Positions 14,712 through 22,331 of a stretch of 64,000 nt of DNA are shown here, piece by piece. Source of the stretch: Sediminivirga luteola (lineage in GTDB: Bacteria > Actinomycetota > Actinomycetes > Actinomycetales > Brevibacteriaceae); assembly GCF_014639315.1 (NCBI RefSeq), contig NZ_BMFY01000001.1, positions 1 to 64,000 of the forward strand, written 5' to 3'. The translations under genes and the position numbers were made by a program. The notes below the pieces were generated by a model. It did no database searches. It saw only the letters and a list, made by a program, of their open reading frames with translations, and was not told where the DNA came from. Numbering within the stretch: position 1 is the first letter of the stretch; every line of letters starts with the position of its first letter.

Positions 14712-17249
14712 ATGGCTGACGCACCCGCGACCACCCGTTACCACCCGGCCCAGCTGGTCACCGCCGCCATCGTCACGGCTGGCTGGATGGCGGCGCTGTC
14801 GGTGGCGGTGCTCTCGTTCGGGTACGGCGGTGCCGCCGGGCTGCTGCAGGGCGCGCAACTGCCCGCCCGCGGACCCGAGGCGCCTTTGCTGGCTGAGTTC
14901 TCCCTGCGGGAGGGCACGGCCGCGCTGCTCATCAGTCTCGTCATCGTCGCCGGTGTCCAGCTGGTGCCGGCCGGAGCCGCGCAGCGGCTGATTCCCAAGC
15001 TGCCGATCGGGTTCAGCGCGGGCATCCTGGCGGTCGCGCTGGGTGTCGTGCTCGGGCTGGCCAGCGTGCTGCGGTTCGCGTGGTGGATCTGGATCGCCGC
15101 ATTGCTGCTGAGCCTGCTCACCCGTGCGGTCCTGGCCCTGCACCCGGACGGCCTGCACAAGCCCTGGCGGCTGGCGGGCATCAGCGCCTCCGCCATGCTC
15201 TTCCTGACCTGGGCGTTCCAAATCTTCGGCGGCAGCGGCATGGGCACCGTCGCGGTCGTGGTGCTCACCATCGTCGCCGCCGTGCTCCTGGTCGCCGCCG
15301 GCGTGCTGAGCATCGTCGTCTTCCGCACGGAGGATCCGACCGGGCTGCCACAGACCGGCACGCACACCTCGGTCCGCCGGGAGGGGATCCGCGCCGCGGA
15401 GGACATCCGCCTGCCGTGGCCCTGCCACGTGCTGTTCGCGCTGCTGGGAGCTCTCATCGCGCTCGCGCAGCCGATGACCTGGAGCCTGCAGGTCGGTCAG
15501 GCCGGTTTCGCGTTCATCATCGTGCTCGTGCTGCTCGGCTGGGCCGTCGGATTCGAACTCGGACCCACGTTCGCCCCGGGTATGTCCCGGCCGCGGGTCA
15601 CCGCTTTCGCGCTACTGGGCGCCGGCATCCTGACCACCGCCGGCGGTTTCGTCCTGGAGCTGACCGCCAGCGCCATCTTCGCCGCCACCGCCGCGGTGCT
15701 GATCGGCATCGGCGTGCGGGCGCAACCGTACGGCTTCTCCCGCCGGATCGGCTTCAGCGTAGGTCTCGCGGTCGCGCTGCTGCTCGTACTGCTGCTGCCC
15801 GGCGGCACCATCGCGCTCTCGGAGTACGTCGCCTGGGCGGTGACGCCGGTCGACTCGGCCCTCCTGATCGTAGGCCTCATCGCCACCCTTGCCGGGGTGG
15901 TCGCGGTGCTGCGCTTCGACCCGCGCGGCACCACCGGCCTGGGAGTGGACATCATGTATGCCTTCCAGCCGCGCACCCCCGCGAGGCGGTCCGGCGAGGG
16001 CGTTACCGGGGTGCGCGAGCACACGTACCCGAGGGGTGCGTTCATCGTCTTCGAAGGCGGCGACGGCGTCGGCAAATCCACCCAGGCGGCCAAACTGGCG
16101 ACCTTCCTGGTCGACCGGTGCGGTCTGCGGGTGGAAGTCACGCGCGAGCCCGGCGGCACCGAGGTGGGCCGCCAGATCCGCAGCGTTCTGCTCGATGGCG
16201 ACGACGTGGCGCCGCGGTCCGAGGCGCTGCTGTACGCCGCCGATCGCGCTCACCATGTCGCCCGGCTGGTGGAACCGGCGCTCGACCGCGGCGAGGTCGT
16301 CATCTCGGACCGGTACATCGACTCGTCGCTGGCGTATCAGGCACGCGGACGGGAGCTCTCCGTCGAGGCGGTGCGGGATATCTCGCGCTGGGCCACCGAC
16401 GGTCTCGTGCCCCACCTGACAGTGCTACTGGACCTGGAGCCGGACGCCGCCCGGGGGCGCTTGGCAGCCCGCGGCGAGGCCGACCGCATCGAGCGTGAGG
16501 AGGGAGACTTCCACGCCCGGGTCCGCAGCGCGTTCCTGGAGCTGGCGGGGGCGCAGCCCGGCCGCTACCTCATCGTCGACGCCTCACAGCATGAGGACGC
16601 CATTGCCGCGACCGTCCGCGACGCCGTGGTCCAGGTCCTCCGCCAGAACGGCGTGCTGCCGCAATCGGGAGCTCCGGCAAGCCTGGTGCCGCCAGCAGCG
16701 CAGGGTCCCGACGAGAGTCAGGGCCGGGAGTCGTCAAGCGCAGCGGGTGCGGTCCCAATGCCTCAGGACGCGGCGCCGTCTCAGGGTGAGGCGCCCGGGC
16801 AGGACCGAGAGCCGTCCGGTGCGTCAGCGGGACCTCAGCGCCAGCGCTGGGAACCACCCAGCGCAACGCGCCCGGTGCCGCCACCTCAGGGTGCGGTGCC
16901 CCCGTCCCAGGGCGCGGAGCCGGCGGGAGCCGCGCCGCACGGGACCCCGCTCGGACAGCAGCCGGACCGTTCGCCCGGCGACGGGGCGACGAGCAGCGCC
17001 GGTACGCCTGGGGGAGCCGACGACGCCACCACCGTCCTGCCCGATGCCGGGGACGGGGCCTCCGCCGCCGCCGCCAGCACGCAGGACCGGGACCACACCG
17101 GCGGGGCCGGCGATGCCGCTACCACGGTGCTGCCCGGCAGCCCGCGCCCCGGCTCTGCCCGGGACCGCGCCAGACTGCTGGCCCAGGCCAAACGGGAACG
17201 AGAGGCCCGCGACCGGCTGCGCCGTGCACGTGAGGAGCGCGGCGAGTGA
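14712..17249 (+). CDS. tmk: Membrane-domain/thymidylate kinase fusion
   Basis: 845 residues. The first 420 residues are an integral membrane domain with roughly 10-12 hydrophobic spans. Next comes a complete dTMP kinase: P-loop FEGGDGVGKST at about 448-457, REPGGTEVG, the DRY motif SDRYIDSSLAYQ near 533, and a LID segment RLAARGEADRIE. Tmk phosphorylates dTMP to dTDP. After residue 650 the protein continues as a Pro/Gln/Gly-rich tail of about 190 residues with the element ATTVLP repeated twice, ending in a basic helix (RDRARLLAQAKRERE). Large Tmk proteins with N-terminal membrane modules occur in other actinobacteria beside holB. Its stop overlaps holB. Confidence 0.9.
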   Translation: MADAPATTRYHPAQLVTAAIVTAGWMAALSVAVLSFGYGGAAGLLQGAQLPARGPEAPLLAEFSLREGTAALLISLVIVAGVQLVPAGAAQRLIPKLPIGFSAGILAVALGVVLGLASVLRFAWWIWIAALLLSLLTRAVLALHPDGLHKPWRLAGISASAMLFLTWAFQIFGGSGMGTVAVVVLTIVAAVLLVAAGVLSIVVFRTEDPTGLPQTGTHTSVRREGIRAAEDIRLPWPCHVLFALLGALIALAQPMTWSLQVGQAGFAFIIVLVLLGWAVGFELGPTFAPGMSRPRVTAFALLGAGILTTAGGFVLELTASAIFAATAAVLIGIGVRAQPYGFSRRIGFSVGLAVALLLVLLLPGGTIALSEYVAWAVTPVDSALLIVGLIATLAGVVAVLRFDPRGTTGLGVDIMYAFQPRTPARRSGEGVTGVREHTYPRGAFIVFEGGDGVGKSTQAAKLATFLVDRCGLRVEVTREPGGTEVGRQIRSVLLDGDDVAPRSEALLYAADRAHHVARLVEPALDRGEVVISDRYIDSSLAYQARGRELSVEAVRDISRWATDGLVPHLTVLLDLEPDAARGRLAARGEADRIEREEGDFHARVRSAFLELAGAQPGRYLIVDASQHEDAIAATVRDAVVQVLRQNGVLPQSGAPASLVPPAAQGPDESQGRESSSAAGAVPMPQDAAPSQGEAPGQDREPSGASAGPQRQRWEPPSATRPVPPPQGAVPPSQGAEPAGAAPHGTPLGQQPDRSPGDGATSSAGTPGGADDATTVLPDAGDGASAAAASTQDRDHTGGAGDAATTVLPGSPRPGSARDRARLLAQAKREREARDRLRRAREERGE

Positions 17250-18421
17250 CCACCGCCTGGCCCGAAGCGCTGTGGTCCGATGTGGTGGGTCAGCCCAAGG
17301 CCGTCGGCGAACTGCGGCGAGCCGCCGAGGCGGCCCACCGCACCGGTGCCACCAGGTCCGCGGCCATGACCCACGCCTGGTTGCTCACCGGACCGCCCGG
17401 CTCTGGGCGCTCGACAGCGGCACGCAGCTTCGCCGCGGCCCTGCTCACCGACCCGGCCGGCGGTCCGGACGCCACGCAGGACGCCGCGCGGGTCTTCGCC
17501 GGAACCCACCCGGATCTGACGGTCGTGGCGACGGACAAAGCCCTCATCTCCATCGACGAGGTCAGGGCGCTCGTCAGCGAGGCGCAACGGGCACCAAGCG
17601 GGGGACGCTTCCGGATCATCCTGATCGAAGACGCCGACCGGATGACCGAGCGCACCTGCAATGTGCTGCTCAAAGCCATCGAGGAGCCGCCGGAGCGGAC
17701 GGTCTGGCTGCTGTGCGCCCCCAGCCCCAGCGACGTGGTCCCCACCATCCGCTCCCGTTGCCGGGTGGTGGGCCTGCGCGTGCCGAGCGCCACCGACGTC
17801 CAGGAGCTGCTGCATCGCAAACACGGCGTCGAACCGGACGTGGCGCTCTGGGCGGCGGCCGCCTCGCAGAACCACATCGGACGCGCCCGCTACCTGGCCT
17901 CGAACGAGACCGCGCGAGCCCAGCGCACCGCCATCCTCTCCATCCCTGAACGCTTAGGAACGGTGGGAGACGCGGTTCGCGCCGCCGGCCGCATCGTCGA
18001 GGAGGCCGCCGACGCAGCCAAAGCGGCGACGGAGGACCGCGCCGCCCGCGAACGCGCCGAGCTGCTGCAGACCCTGGGGGTGGAAGCAGGCAAAGCGGTG
18101 CCCCCGGCGTTACGCGCACAGATCCGGCAGCTGGAGGAAGACCAGAAGCGCCGCGCCACCCGCGCCCGGCAGGACGAGCTCGACCGGGTCCTGCTGGACC
18201 TGCTCTCCCTGTACCGGGACGTGCTCCTGGTGCAGCTCGGCGCCGGCGGCGCCGAGATCAACCGGGGAGCCGAGCAGCAGATCACCGCCATGGCACAGCG
18301 GTCATCGGCCACCCTCACCCTGCGGCGGGTGGAGGCCATCGCCGAGGCGCGCCGCCGGCTGCAGACCAACACGGCTCCGCTCCTGGTACTCGAAGCGCTC
18401 TTCCTGCAACTGCGTGACTGA
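17246..18421 (+). CDS. holB: DNA polymerase III subunit delta'
   Basis: 391 residues; AAA+ subunit of the sliding-clamp loader. GTG 17246 overlaps the tmk stop (GTGA). It begins with WSDVVGQPKAVGEL, has a P-loop-like GPPGSGRST in which Arg replaces the Walker A lysine, as is known for many delta' proteins that do not hydrolyse ATP, and has the 'IDEVRALVSEAQRAPSGGRFRI', 'CNVLLKAIEEPPE' and sensor 'SPSDVVPTIRSRC' (SRC motif) elements of the clamp-loader family. The lid and collar domains follow. Translational coupling of tmk and holB is conserved. Confidence 0.94.
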   Translation: MTTAWPEALWSDVVGQPKAVGELRRAAEAAHRTGATRSAAMTHAWLLTGPPGSGRSTAARSFAAALLTDPAGGPDATQDAARVFAGTHPDLTVVATDKALISIDEVRALVSEAQRAPSGGRFRIILIEDADRMTERTCNVLLKAIEEPPERTVWLLCAPSPSDVVPTIRSRCRVVGLRVPSATDVQELLHRKHGVEPDVALWAAAASQNHIGRARYLASNETARAQRTAILSIPERLGTVGDAVRAAGRIVEEAADAAKAATEDRAARERAELLQTLGVEAGKAVPPALRAQIRQLEEDQKRRATRARQDELDRVLLDLLSLYRDVLLVQLGAGGAEINRGAEQQITAMAQRSSATLTLRRVEAIAEARRRLQTNTAPLLVLEALFLQLRD

Positions 18422-18580
18422 ACTGTAGACCTCGGCGACTGTGTCCCTCAACCGGCGTCACCGGCGACCCCGGCGCACCAGGGGCCGTGACCCGAAAGCC
18501 GGCGCGCTGAGCATGCTGGTGCGGCGAGGCCAGGGGTGTCAAGGGCCGCGCTGTTCTGCCGGCTCGTGGCAGAGCGCCGT

Positions 18581-18609
18581 GAGGCCCCGGCTACTCCATC
18601 CGGGGCCTC
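18581..18609 (+). terminator. Hairpin terminator after holB
   Basis: A perfect 10-bp stem (GAGGCCCCGG at 18581-18590 with CCGGGGCCTC at 18600-18609) around a 9-nt loop, followed by a T-rich stretch (ATCCTTTGCTGCGTTTC). It lies 160 nt past the holB stop and before the SRPBCC promoter. The rest of the 298-bp gap holds nothing I recognise. Confidence 0.7.
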
Positions 18610-18682
18610 GCATCCTTTGCTGCGTTTCTGTCACCGGGGCCGGGCCGTCGGGGTCGGGCCGGAGAAGGAAGTGCAACAGAAG

Positions 18683-18713
18683 TATTGCATGTGGGCGCAA
18701 TGTGCAATAGGTT
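18683..18713 (+). promoter_or_regulatory. ArsR-type operator and -10 box
   Basis: TATTGCA (18683-18689) and TGCAATA (18703-18709) form an inverted repeat with a 13-nt centre. The right arm overlaps a -10 hexamer TAGGTT (18708-18713) that ends 6 nt before ATG 18720 (leaderless spacing). A further ATTGCAT half-site overlaps the start codon. The position is ideal for repression by the ArsR protein encoded as the second gene of this pair. Confidence 0.6.
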
Positions 18714-18719
18714 GATTGC

Positions 18720-19202
18720 ATGACGGAGCAGAGAACGGCAGGAAACGAACTCGACCGCATCGAACGGGAGATACGCATAGATGCCCCACTGGAGCGTGTC
18801 TGGGACCTCGTCAGTGCCCCCGGCTGGTGGATCAACGACGGCAGCGAGGTGGCGCAGGACGTGGAACGTGTCGCCCCGGATCGCGTCCTCGTGCATGATC
18901 CCGCTTACGGAGATTTCGCCGTCGCGACGGTAGCCCTGGAGCGGCCCCGCTACGCGGCCTTCCGCGGCTACCTCGGCGCCGATGCCCAGAAGCGGACAGG
19001 CGATTTGGGGCCCGGGGCGTCCACTCTCGTCGAGTTCTTCCTGCAGGATGCGGGAGGCGAAGTGATTCTGCGCGTGGTGGAGAGCGGGTTCGCGACGCTG
19101 GCTGAGGATGCCCGCGCTCTCCGGGCCATGATCGAGAGCAACTCCGCCGGCTGGGAAGAAGAACTCGCTCTGGCGGCGCGCGCTCTGACCGGCCGCCGAT
19201 GA
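18720..19202 (+). CDS. SRPBCC (AHSA1-like) domain protein
   Basis: 160 residues. The family hallmark is present: 'IEREIRIDAPLERVWDLVSAPGWWINDG' at the N-terminus, a beta-sheet core, and a C-terminal amphipathic helix 'SNSAGWEEELALAARAL' preceded by a 'VVESGFATL' strand. AHSA1/SRPBCC proteins bind small hydrophobic ligands. They very often occur in a two-gene unit with an ArsR regulator, as here, where the stop overlaps the next ATG. Physiological ligand unknown. Start fixed by the leaderless -10 spacing. Confidence 0.88.
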   Translation: MTEQRTAGNELDRIEREIRIDAPLERVWDLVSAPGWWINDGSEVAQDVERVAPDRVLVHDPAYGDFAVATVALERPRYAAFRGYLGADAQKRTGDLGPGASTLVEFFLQDAGGEVILRVVESGFATLAEDARALRAMIESNSAGWEEELALAARALTGRR

Positions 19203-19522
19203 GCCAGGCTCACTCGCCCGCCGTCGTGTTCGCCGCCCTCGGCGACGACACCAGGTGGGAGATCCTCCAGCGGGTCGGCGCCCGGGCTGCCTCCGCCTCG
19301 GCGTTGGCCGTCGAGCTGCCAGTCACCAGACAGGCCGTCGCCCGGCACCTCGAGGTGCTGCACGCTGCCGGCTTGGTGGAGAAGGAACGGCACGGGCGGG
19401 AACTGCGCTACCGCGCGATCGCAGCCGCGCTTTCGGCTGCGGCCGCCGAGCTCGAGCAGATCGCGGCGGGCTGGGACCGGCGTCTGGAACGGCTGCGGGC
19501 CCGCGCCGAGAAGGAGGACTGA
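19199..19522 (+). CDS. ArsR-family transcriptional regulator
   Basis: 107 residues; winged helix-turn-helix protein with 'VFAALGDDTRWEILQRVG' (helix 1-2), recognition helix region 'ASALAVELPVTRQAVARHLEVLHAAGLVE' and wing 'KERHGRELRYRAI'. No metal-binding cysteine motif (CxC) is present, so it is not a metalloregulator of the classic kind. This subclass pairs with AHSA1/SRPBCC proteins. The 'PVTRQAVARHL' segment identifies it closely. It probably autoregulates through the operator at 18683-18709. Confidence 0.92.
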   Translation: MSQAHSPAVVFAALGDDTRWEILQRVGARAASASALAVELPVTRQAVARHLEVLHAAGLVEKERHGRELRYRAIAAALSAAAAELEQIAAGWDRRLERLRARAEKED

Positions 19523-19539
19523 GCGTTCGGCACCCGCCC

Positions 19540-20685
19540 TCAGGTGCGTGCCGCCGCAGCGTGGCCGAGCAGTTCGGCGGTCAGCTCCGCCAGGAGCGCG
19601 GTGCGCTCCTCCAGCCAGCTGATCTCGACGTGCTCGTTCGCCGCATGCGCCCCGCCGCCGACGGTGCCGAGCCCGTCCAAGGTCGGGGTGCCGATGCCCG
19701 CCGTGAAATTACCGTCGGAGCCGCCGCCCACCGTGATGGACCTCACTGGCCGGTGCCCCAGGCGGTGAGCGATCCGCTGCGCCCGGGCGAACAGGCCCAT
19801 CGCGTTCTCGGCCTCCATCGGCGGCCGGTTGATCCCGCCGAGGAGCTCCAGGCCCGCTGCGGAGTTCACCGGCGCGAGCCCGCGCAGATCTGCGTCGACG
19901 CGGCGCTGCTCGGCCACTGTGGTGGCGCGTGAGTCGATCGCCAGTGACGCCTCGGCCGGCACCGTGTTGGTCACGGTTCCGGCCCGTAGCACGCTCGGCA
20001 CCACCGAGGTGCCGGCTCCGGGGTTGCCCAGCTGCGCGATCCGCAGCACCTGGTGGGCCGCTTCGATCCCGGCGTTGACGCCCTTCTCCGGCTCGACGCC
20101 GGCATGCGCGGCACGGCCGTGCACGCGCAGCTCGTAGAACGAGACGCCTTTCCTGCCGATCTTCAGCTCCCCGTCCGGCCCGGCGGACTCCAGGACCAGC
20201 GCGGCATCCGCGCCGCGGGCGGTCTCCTCGATCAACGACCTCGAGGTGGGCGAGCCGATCTCCTCATCGGCGGTGCACAGGATGGTCAGGCCCTCCAGCC
20301 CCGCTTCACCATGCCTGCGGAGCAGTTCGGCGGCGGCGTGGAATGACATCAGCAGGCCGCCCTTCATGTCGTAGCAGCCGGGGCCGCGGACGATGCCATC
20401 GGTGATGCTGAACGGCATGCCGGCCAGTGTGCCCAGCGGCCACACGGTGTCCATATGGGCCAGGTGCAGCACCCGCGCCGTGCCGGTTCCGAAGGTCCAG
20501 CGCAGATGCCGGCGGCCGTCGCGTTCCAGCACCTCGGCCGGGCGGCCCAGATGGGCGGCGCCGATGTCCGCCACCAGCTCCGCGAACGCCCTCATCGCGG
20601 GAAGGTCATGGGAGGGGGACTCGGTGTTCACCAGCCTCTCCAGTTCGTTCAGGAAACGGCGGAGATCGAACCAGGCGGTGGACAC
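19540..20685 (-). CDS. M20 family zinc metallopeptidase
   Basis: 381 residues from GTG 20685, chosen because GGAAAGG lies 6 nt upstream; the open frame extends further but crosses into the tRNA promoter. Metal-ligand motifs are in order: LAHMDTVWPLG (His, Asp), GCYDMKGG (bridging Asp), TADEEIGS (catalytic Glu and ligand Glu), and near the C-terminus GGGAHAANEHVEIS (His). The dimerisation domain sits between them ('RKGVSFYELRVHGRAAHAG'). It resembles glutamate carboxypeptidase (CPG2-type) enzymes, which release C-terminal glutamate from folate-like or peptide substrates. Exact substrate unknown. Confidence 0.88.
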   Translation of the reverse strand: MSTAWFDLRRFLNELERLVNTESPSHDLPAMRAFAELVADIGAAHLGRPAEVLERDGRRHLRWTFGTGTARVLHLAHMDTVWPLGTLAGMPFSITDGIVRGPGCYDMKGGLLMSFHAAAELLRRHGEAGLEGLTILCTADEEIGSPTSRSLIEETARGADAALVLESAGPDGELKIGRKGVSFYELRVHGRAAHAGVEPEKGVNAGIEAAHQVLRIAQLGNPGAGTSVVPSVLRAGTVTNTVPAEASLAIDSRATTVAEQRRVDADLRGLAPVNSAAGLELLGGINRPPMEAENAMGLFARAQRIAHRLGHRPVRSITVGGGSDGNFTAGIGTPTLDGLGTVGGGAHAANEHVEISWLEERTALLAELTAELLGHAAAART

Positions 20686-20810
20686 GGATGGCCTTTCCAC
20701 GAGGGGCTGGGGACATGCGCGGGCACGGACCGAAGCAGACGGAGCCCCAGGGGGCTCATCTTCGGCGTGGTGCTCCCTATGGAGGGGGATCCTCGGACCG
20801 CTCGTCCGCT

Positions 20811-20840
20811 TTGACCGTTCGCGCGCTACTCCACTACAGT
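20811..20840 (+). promoter_or_regulatory. tRNA-Thr promoter
   Basis: TTGACC (20811-20816) and TACAGT (20835-20840), separated by 18 nt, are near-consensus -35 and -10 boxes. Predicted transcription start is about 23 nt before the mature tRNA 5' end. It lies inside the upstream flank of the divergent peptidase gene. Confidence 0.75.
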
Positions 20841-20869
20841 AAACCGGTGGCTGCACACCTTGTGCACCT

Positions 20870-20942
20870 GCCCTCGTAGCTCAGTCGGCAGAGCGATTCA
20901 CTCGTAATGAATAGGTCAGGGGTTCGATTCCCCTCGAGGGCT
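20870..20942 (+). tRNA. tRNA-Thr (anticodon CGU)
   Basis: A 73-nt cloverleaf. The acceptor stem is GCCCTCG pairing with CGAGGGC, the D-arm is GCTC-AGTCGGCA-GAGC, the anticodon stem is ATTCA/TGAAT with loop CTCGTAA (anticodon CGT at DNA level, reading ACG Thr codons), and the T-arm is AGGGGTTCGATTCCCCT. The CCA end is encoded (20943-20945). Confidence 0.97.
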
Positions 20943-20945
20943 CCA

Positions 20946-21320
20946 CGCAAAGTCCCGCACCATCGTCCCGGCGATGTCGCGGGACTTTGACGTCTCAGTC
21001 CCGGCGCAACTCGCGGGACGTAGCCCCGGCTCTGCCCGCTTACGCCCAAATGGTCACGTTGACCGGATATTCACGGGCAACGTGACCGTGTCGTCCACAT
21101 CGCTGGGTAAGCGGGCGGTTACCGGAACAGTGTGTATGGCCCAAGCGTGTCAGAGTCTGCTTGCCCATCCTGATCGGCAGGAATCCGGGGGTAAGCGGCA
21201 GAGATGTCTGTGGGCGATACGTGTACGGGCCCGGTGTGCCAGCCTCAGCCGGCGCCCGTTCCGGGCAAGCAGCTGGCCCACCCGTTCCTGGTGAGCAGCA
21301 GAGCAGCGCGGCTGTCCGGG
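20946..21320. other. Structured 375-bp gap downstream of tRNA-Thr
   Basis: No gene is supported. The region is dense in inverted repeats. AAAGTCCCGC (20949-20958) pairs with GCGGGACTTT (20978-20987), probably the tRNA terminator. GTCCCG/CGGGAC follows at about 20999-21019. A nested structure has outer arms 21035-21048 and 21104-21115 (CCCGCTTAC...GTAAGCGGG) and inner arms 21052-21060 and 21079-21087 (GGTCACGTT/AACGTGACC). The motif GGTAAGCGG recurs near 21107 and 21190. No integrase or clear attachment duplication is seen. Confidence 0.5.
20949..20987 (+). terminator. Hairpin after tRNA-Thr
   Basis: AAAGTCCCGC (20949-20958) and its perfect complement (20978-20987) enclose a loop that itself can pair (CATCG with CGATG). 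It starts 4 nt after the encoded CCA. There is no strong T-run after the stem apart from the CTTT of its last arm. Confidence 0.55.
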
Positions 21321-21950
21321 TCACCGCAGGCCCAGCGCCCCGCGAGCGGCTTCGGTCAGCTGTTCGCGCACGAGGCGGTGCGGCATGCGCGTCCCGAGGT
21401 GCGGGGTGGAGTTGATCAGTCCGAACACGGCCTGAACCCGGACGGTCGCGGCCGCCGGATCACCCTCGGCCGGCCGCCCGGCACCATTGCCGGACGTCTC
21501 GCGCTGATACCGCTGCAGCGCCTCCGCCCAGCACTGCACGTAGATGCGCTGGAGCTTGCGCACCTGGCGCTGCGCCTCCTGCGGCAGAGCGGGAAAATCA
21601 CGGTCCTGGATGCGGATCAGCTCCGGGTGCGAGACCGCGAAGTCCACGTGGAAGTCCACCAGCCCGCGCATCGCCGCCTCCGCCGAGCCTGCCCCGGTGC
21701 CGGCGTTCCCCACGACCGTCCGGCCGCCGTCGGCCAGGCGTTCGGAGATGCCGACCAGCAGCTCGGTGAGCACCGCCTCCTTCGACGCGAAGTGCCGGTA
21801 CACGGCGGGCCCGGACACCCCCGCCCCGGCGCCGATGTCCTCCAGCCGGACCGCACGGAAGCCGTGCTCCGCGAACAGTCCGGCGGCCGCGCGCAGCAGT
21901 TGCTCGCGGCGCTGTGCCTTCTGCGCGCTGCGGCTCATCGGCTCGGCCAT
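21321..21950 (-). CDS. TetR-family regulator of the mcc operon
   Basis: 209 residues; N-terminal helix-turn-helix with 'REQLLRAAAGLFAEHGFRAVRLEDIGAGAGVSGPAVYRHFASKEAVLTEL', all key TetR positions present. The long C-terminal helical domain would bind the effector, plausibly an acyl-CoA of the adjacent pathway. It is transcribed away from the carboxylase operon, and a symmetric site at 22291-22308 lies just past that operon's -10. TetR repressors beside isovalerate/leucine catabolism genes are common in actinobacteria. An in-frame ATG five codons in (MSRSAQ) is an alternative start. Confidence 0.88.
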   Translation of the reverse strand: MAEPMSRSAQKAQRREQLLRAAAGLFAEHGFRAVRLEDIGAGAGVSGPAVYRHFASKEAVLTELLVGISERLADGGRTVVGNAGTGAGSAEAAMRGLVDFHVDFAVSHPELIRIQDRDFPALPQEAQRQVRKLQRIYVQCWAEALQRYQRETSGNGAGRPAEGDPAAATVRVQAVFGLINSTPHLGTRMPHRLVREQLTEAARGALGLR

Positions 21951-22254
21951 GGCACACGCTCCTTTCGTTCTCGCCCCGTCCCTCCGCGCAGTCCCGCCCT
22001 CGGAGCGCCGGCATTTAGGTGAGGCGACCGGAGGCCGCCATCGTGCCTCTCGCCTTCCTGTTCCTGGAGCCGGGCATACCTGGCGGGGGCGGTGCCCAGC
22101 CGGAGCGCCGGATCGCTCCGCGCGGGCGGTCCCGGTCTGAGGGCACGGGCCGGAGTGCCACGCCGCGCCCCCGGAGGCGCATGCCTGCCGGCGCGCGCCC
22201 CGGGCGCTGCCAGCCGCCTTGGACGCCGCGCCGCTCCATCCGCATCAGACTCCC

Positions 22255-22284
22255 TTGCTCCGTCCGCCGGGACGTGCCTACACT
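22255..22284 (+). promoter_or_regulatory. mcc operon promoter
   Basis: TTGCTC (22255-22260) and TACACT (22279-22284) with 18-nt spacing. Transcription would start at about 22291, inside the operator that follows, giving a leader of about 40 nt before ATG 22332. Confidence 0.6.
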
Positions 22285-22290
22285 GCAGTC

Positions 22291-22308
22291 AGTTAATCAT
22301 AGTTAACT
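22291..22308 (+). promoter_or_regulatory. Palindromic TetR operator
   Basis: AGTTAA-TCATAG-TTAACT: 6-bp perfect arms with a 6-nt centre, A/T-rich and therefore conspicuous in this GC-rich surround. It covers the predicted transcription start of the mcc operon, the classic place for repression. The divergent TetR gene product is the likely ligand-controlled binder. Confidence 0.7.
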
Positions 22309-22331
22309 CAAGTGGCAACGGAGCTACGGAT

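Larger units (their letters stand above)
21951..22331. other. Divergent 381-bp regulatory gap tetR/mccB
   Basis: No gene is supported. The right end carries the mcc promoter and operator (listed separately). Between 22015 and 22250 the sequence is GC-rich with no pattern I recognise. The tetR gene has GAAAGGAG at about 21960-21967 (complement strand) just before its ATG, a normal ribosome binding site. Confidence 0.6.

Noticed and set aside
18422-18719. tRNA or small RNA gene between holB and the SRPBCC gene
   Set aside because: Apart from one terminator-like hairpin no cloverleaf or known RNA fold could be drawn.
20974-21294. 106-codon frame downstream of tRNA-Thr
   Set aside because: It runs through several inverted repeats, has no ribosome binding site and no protein-like pattern.
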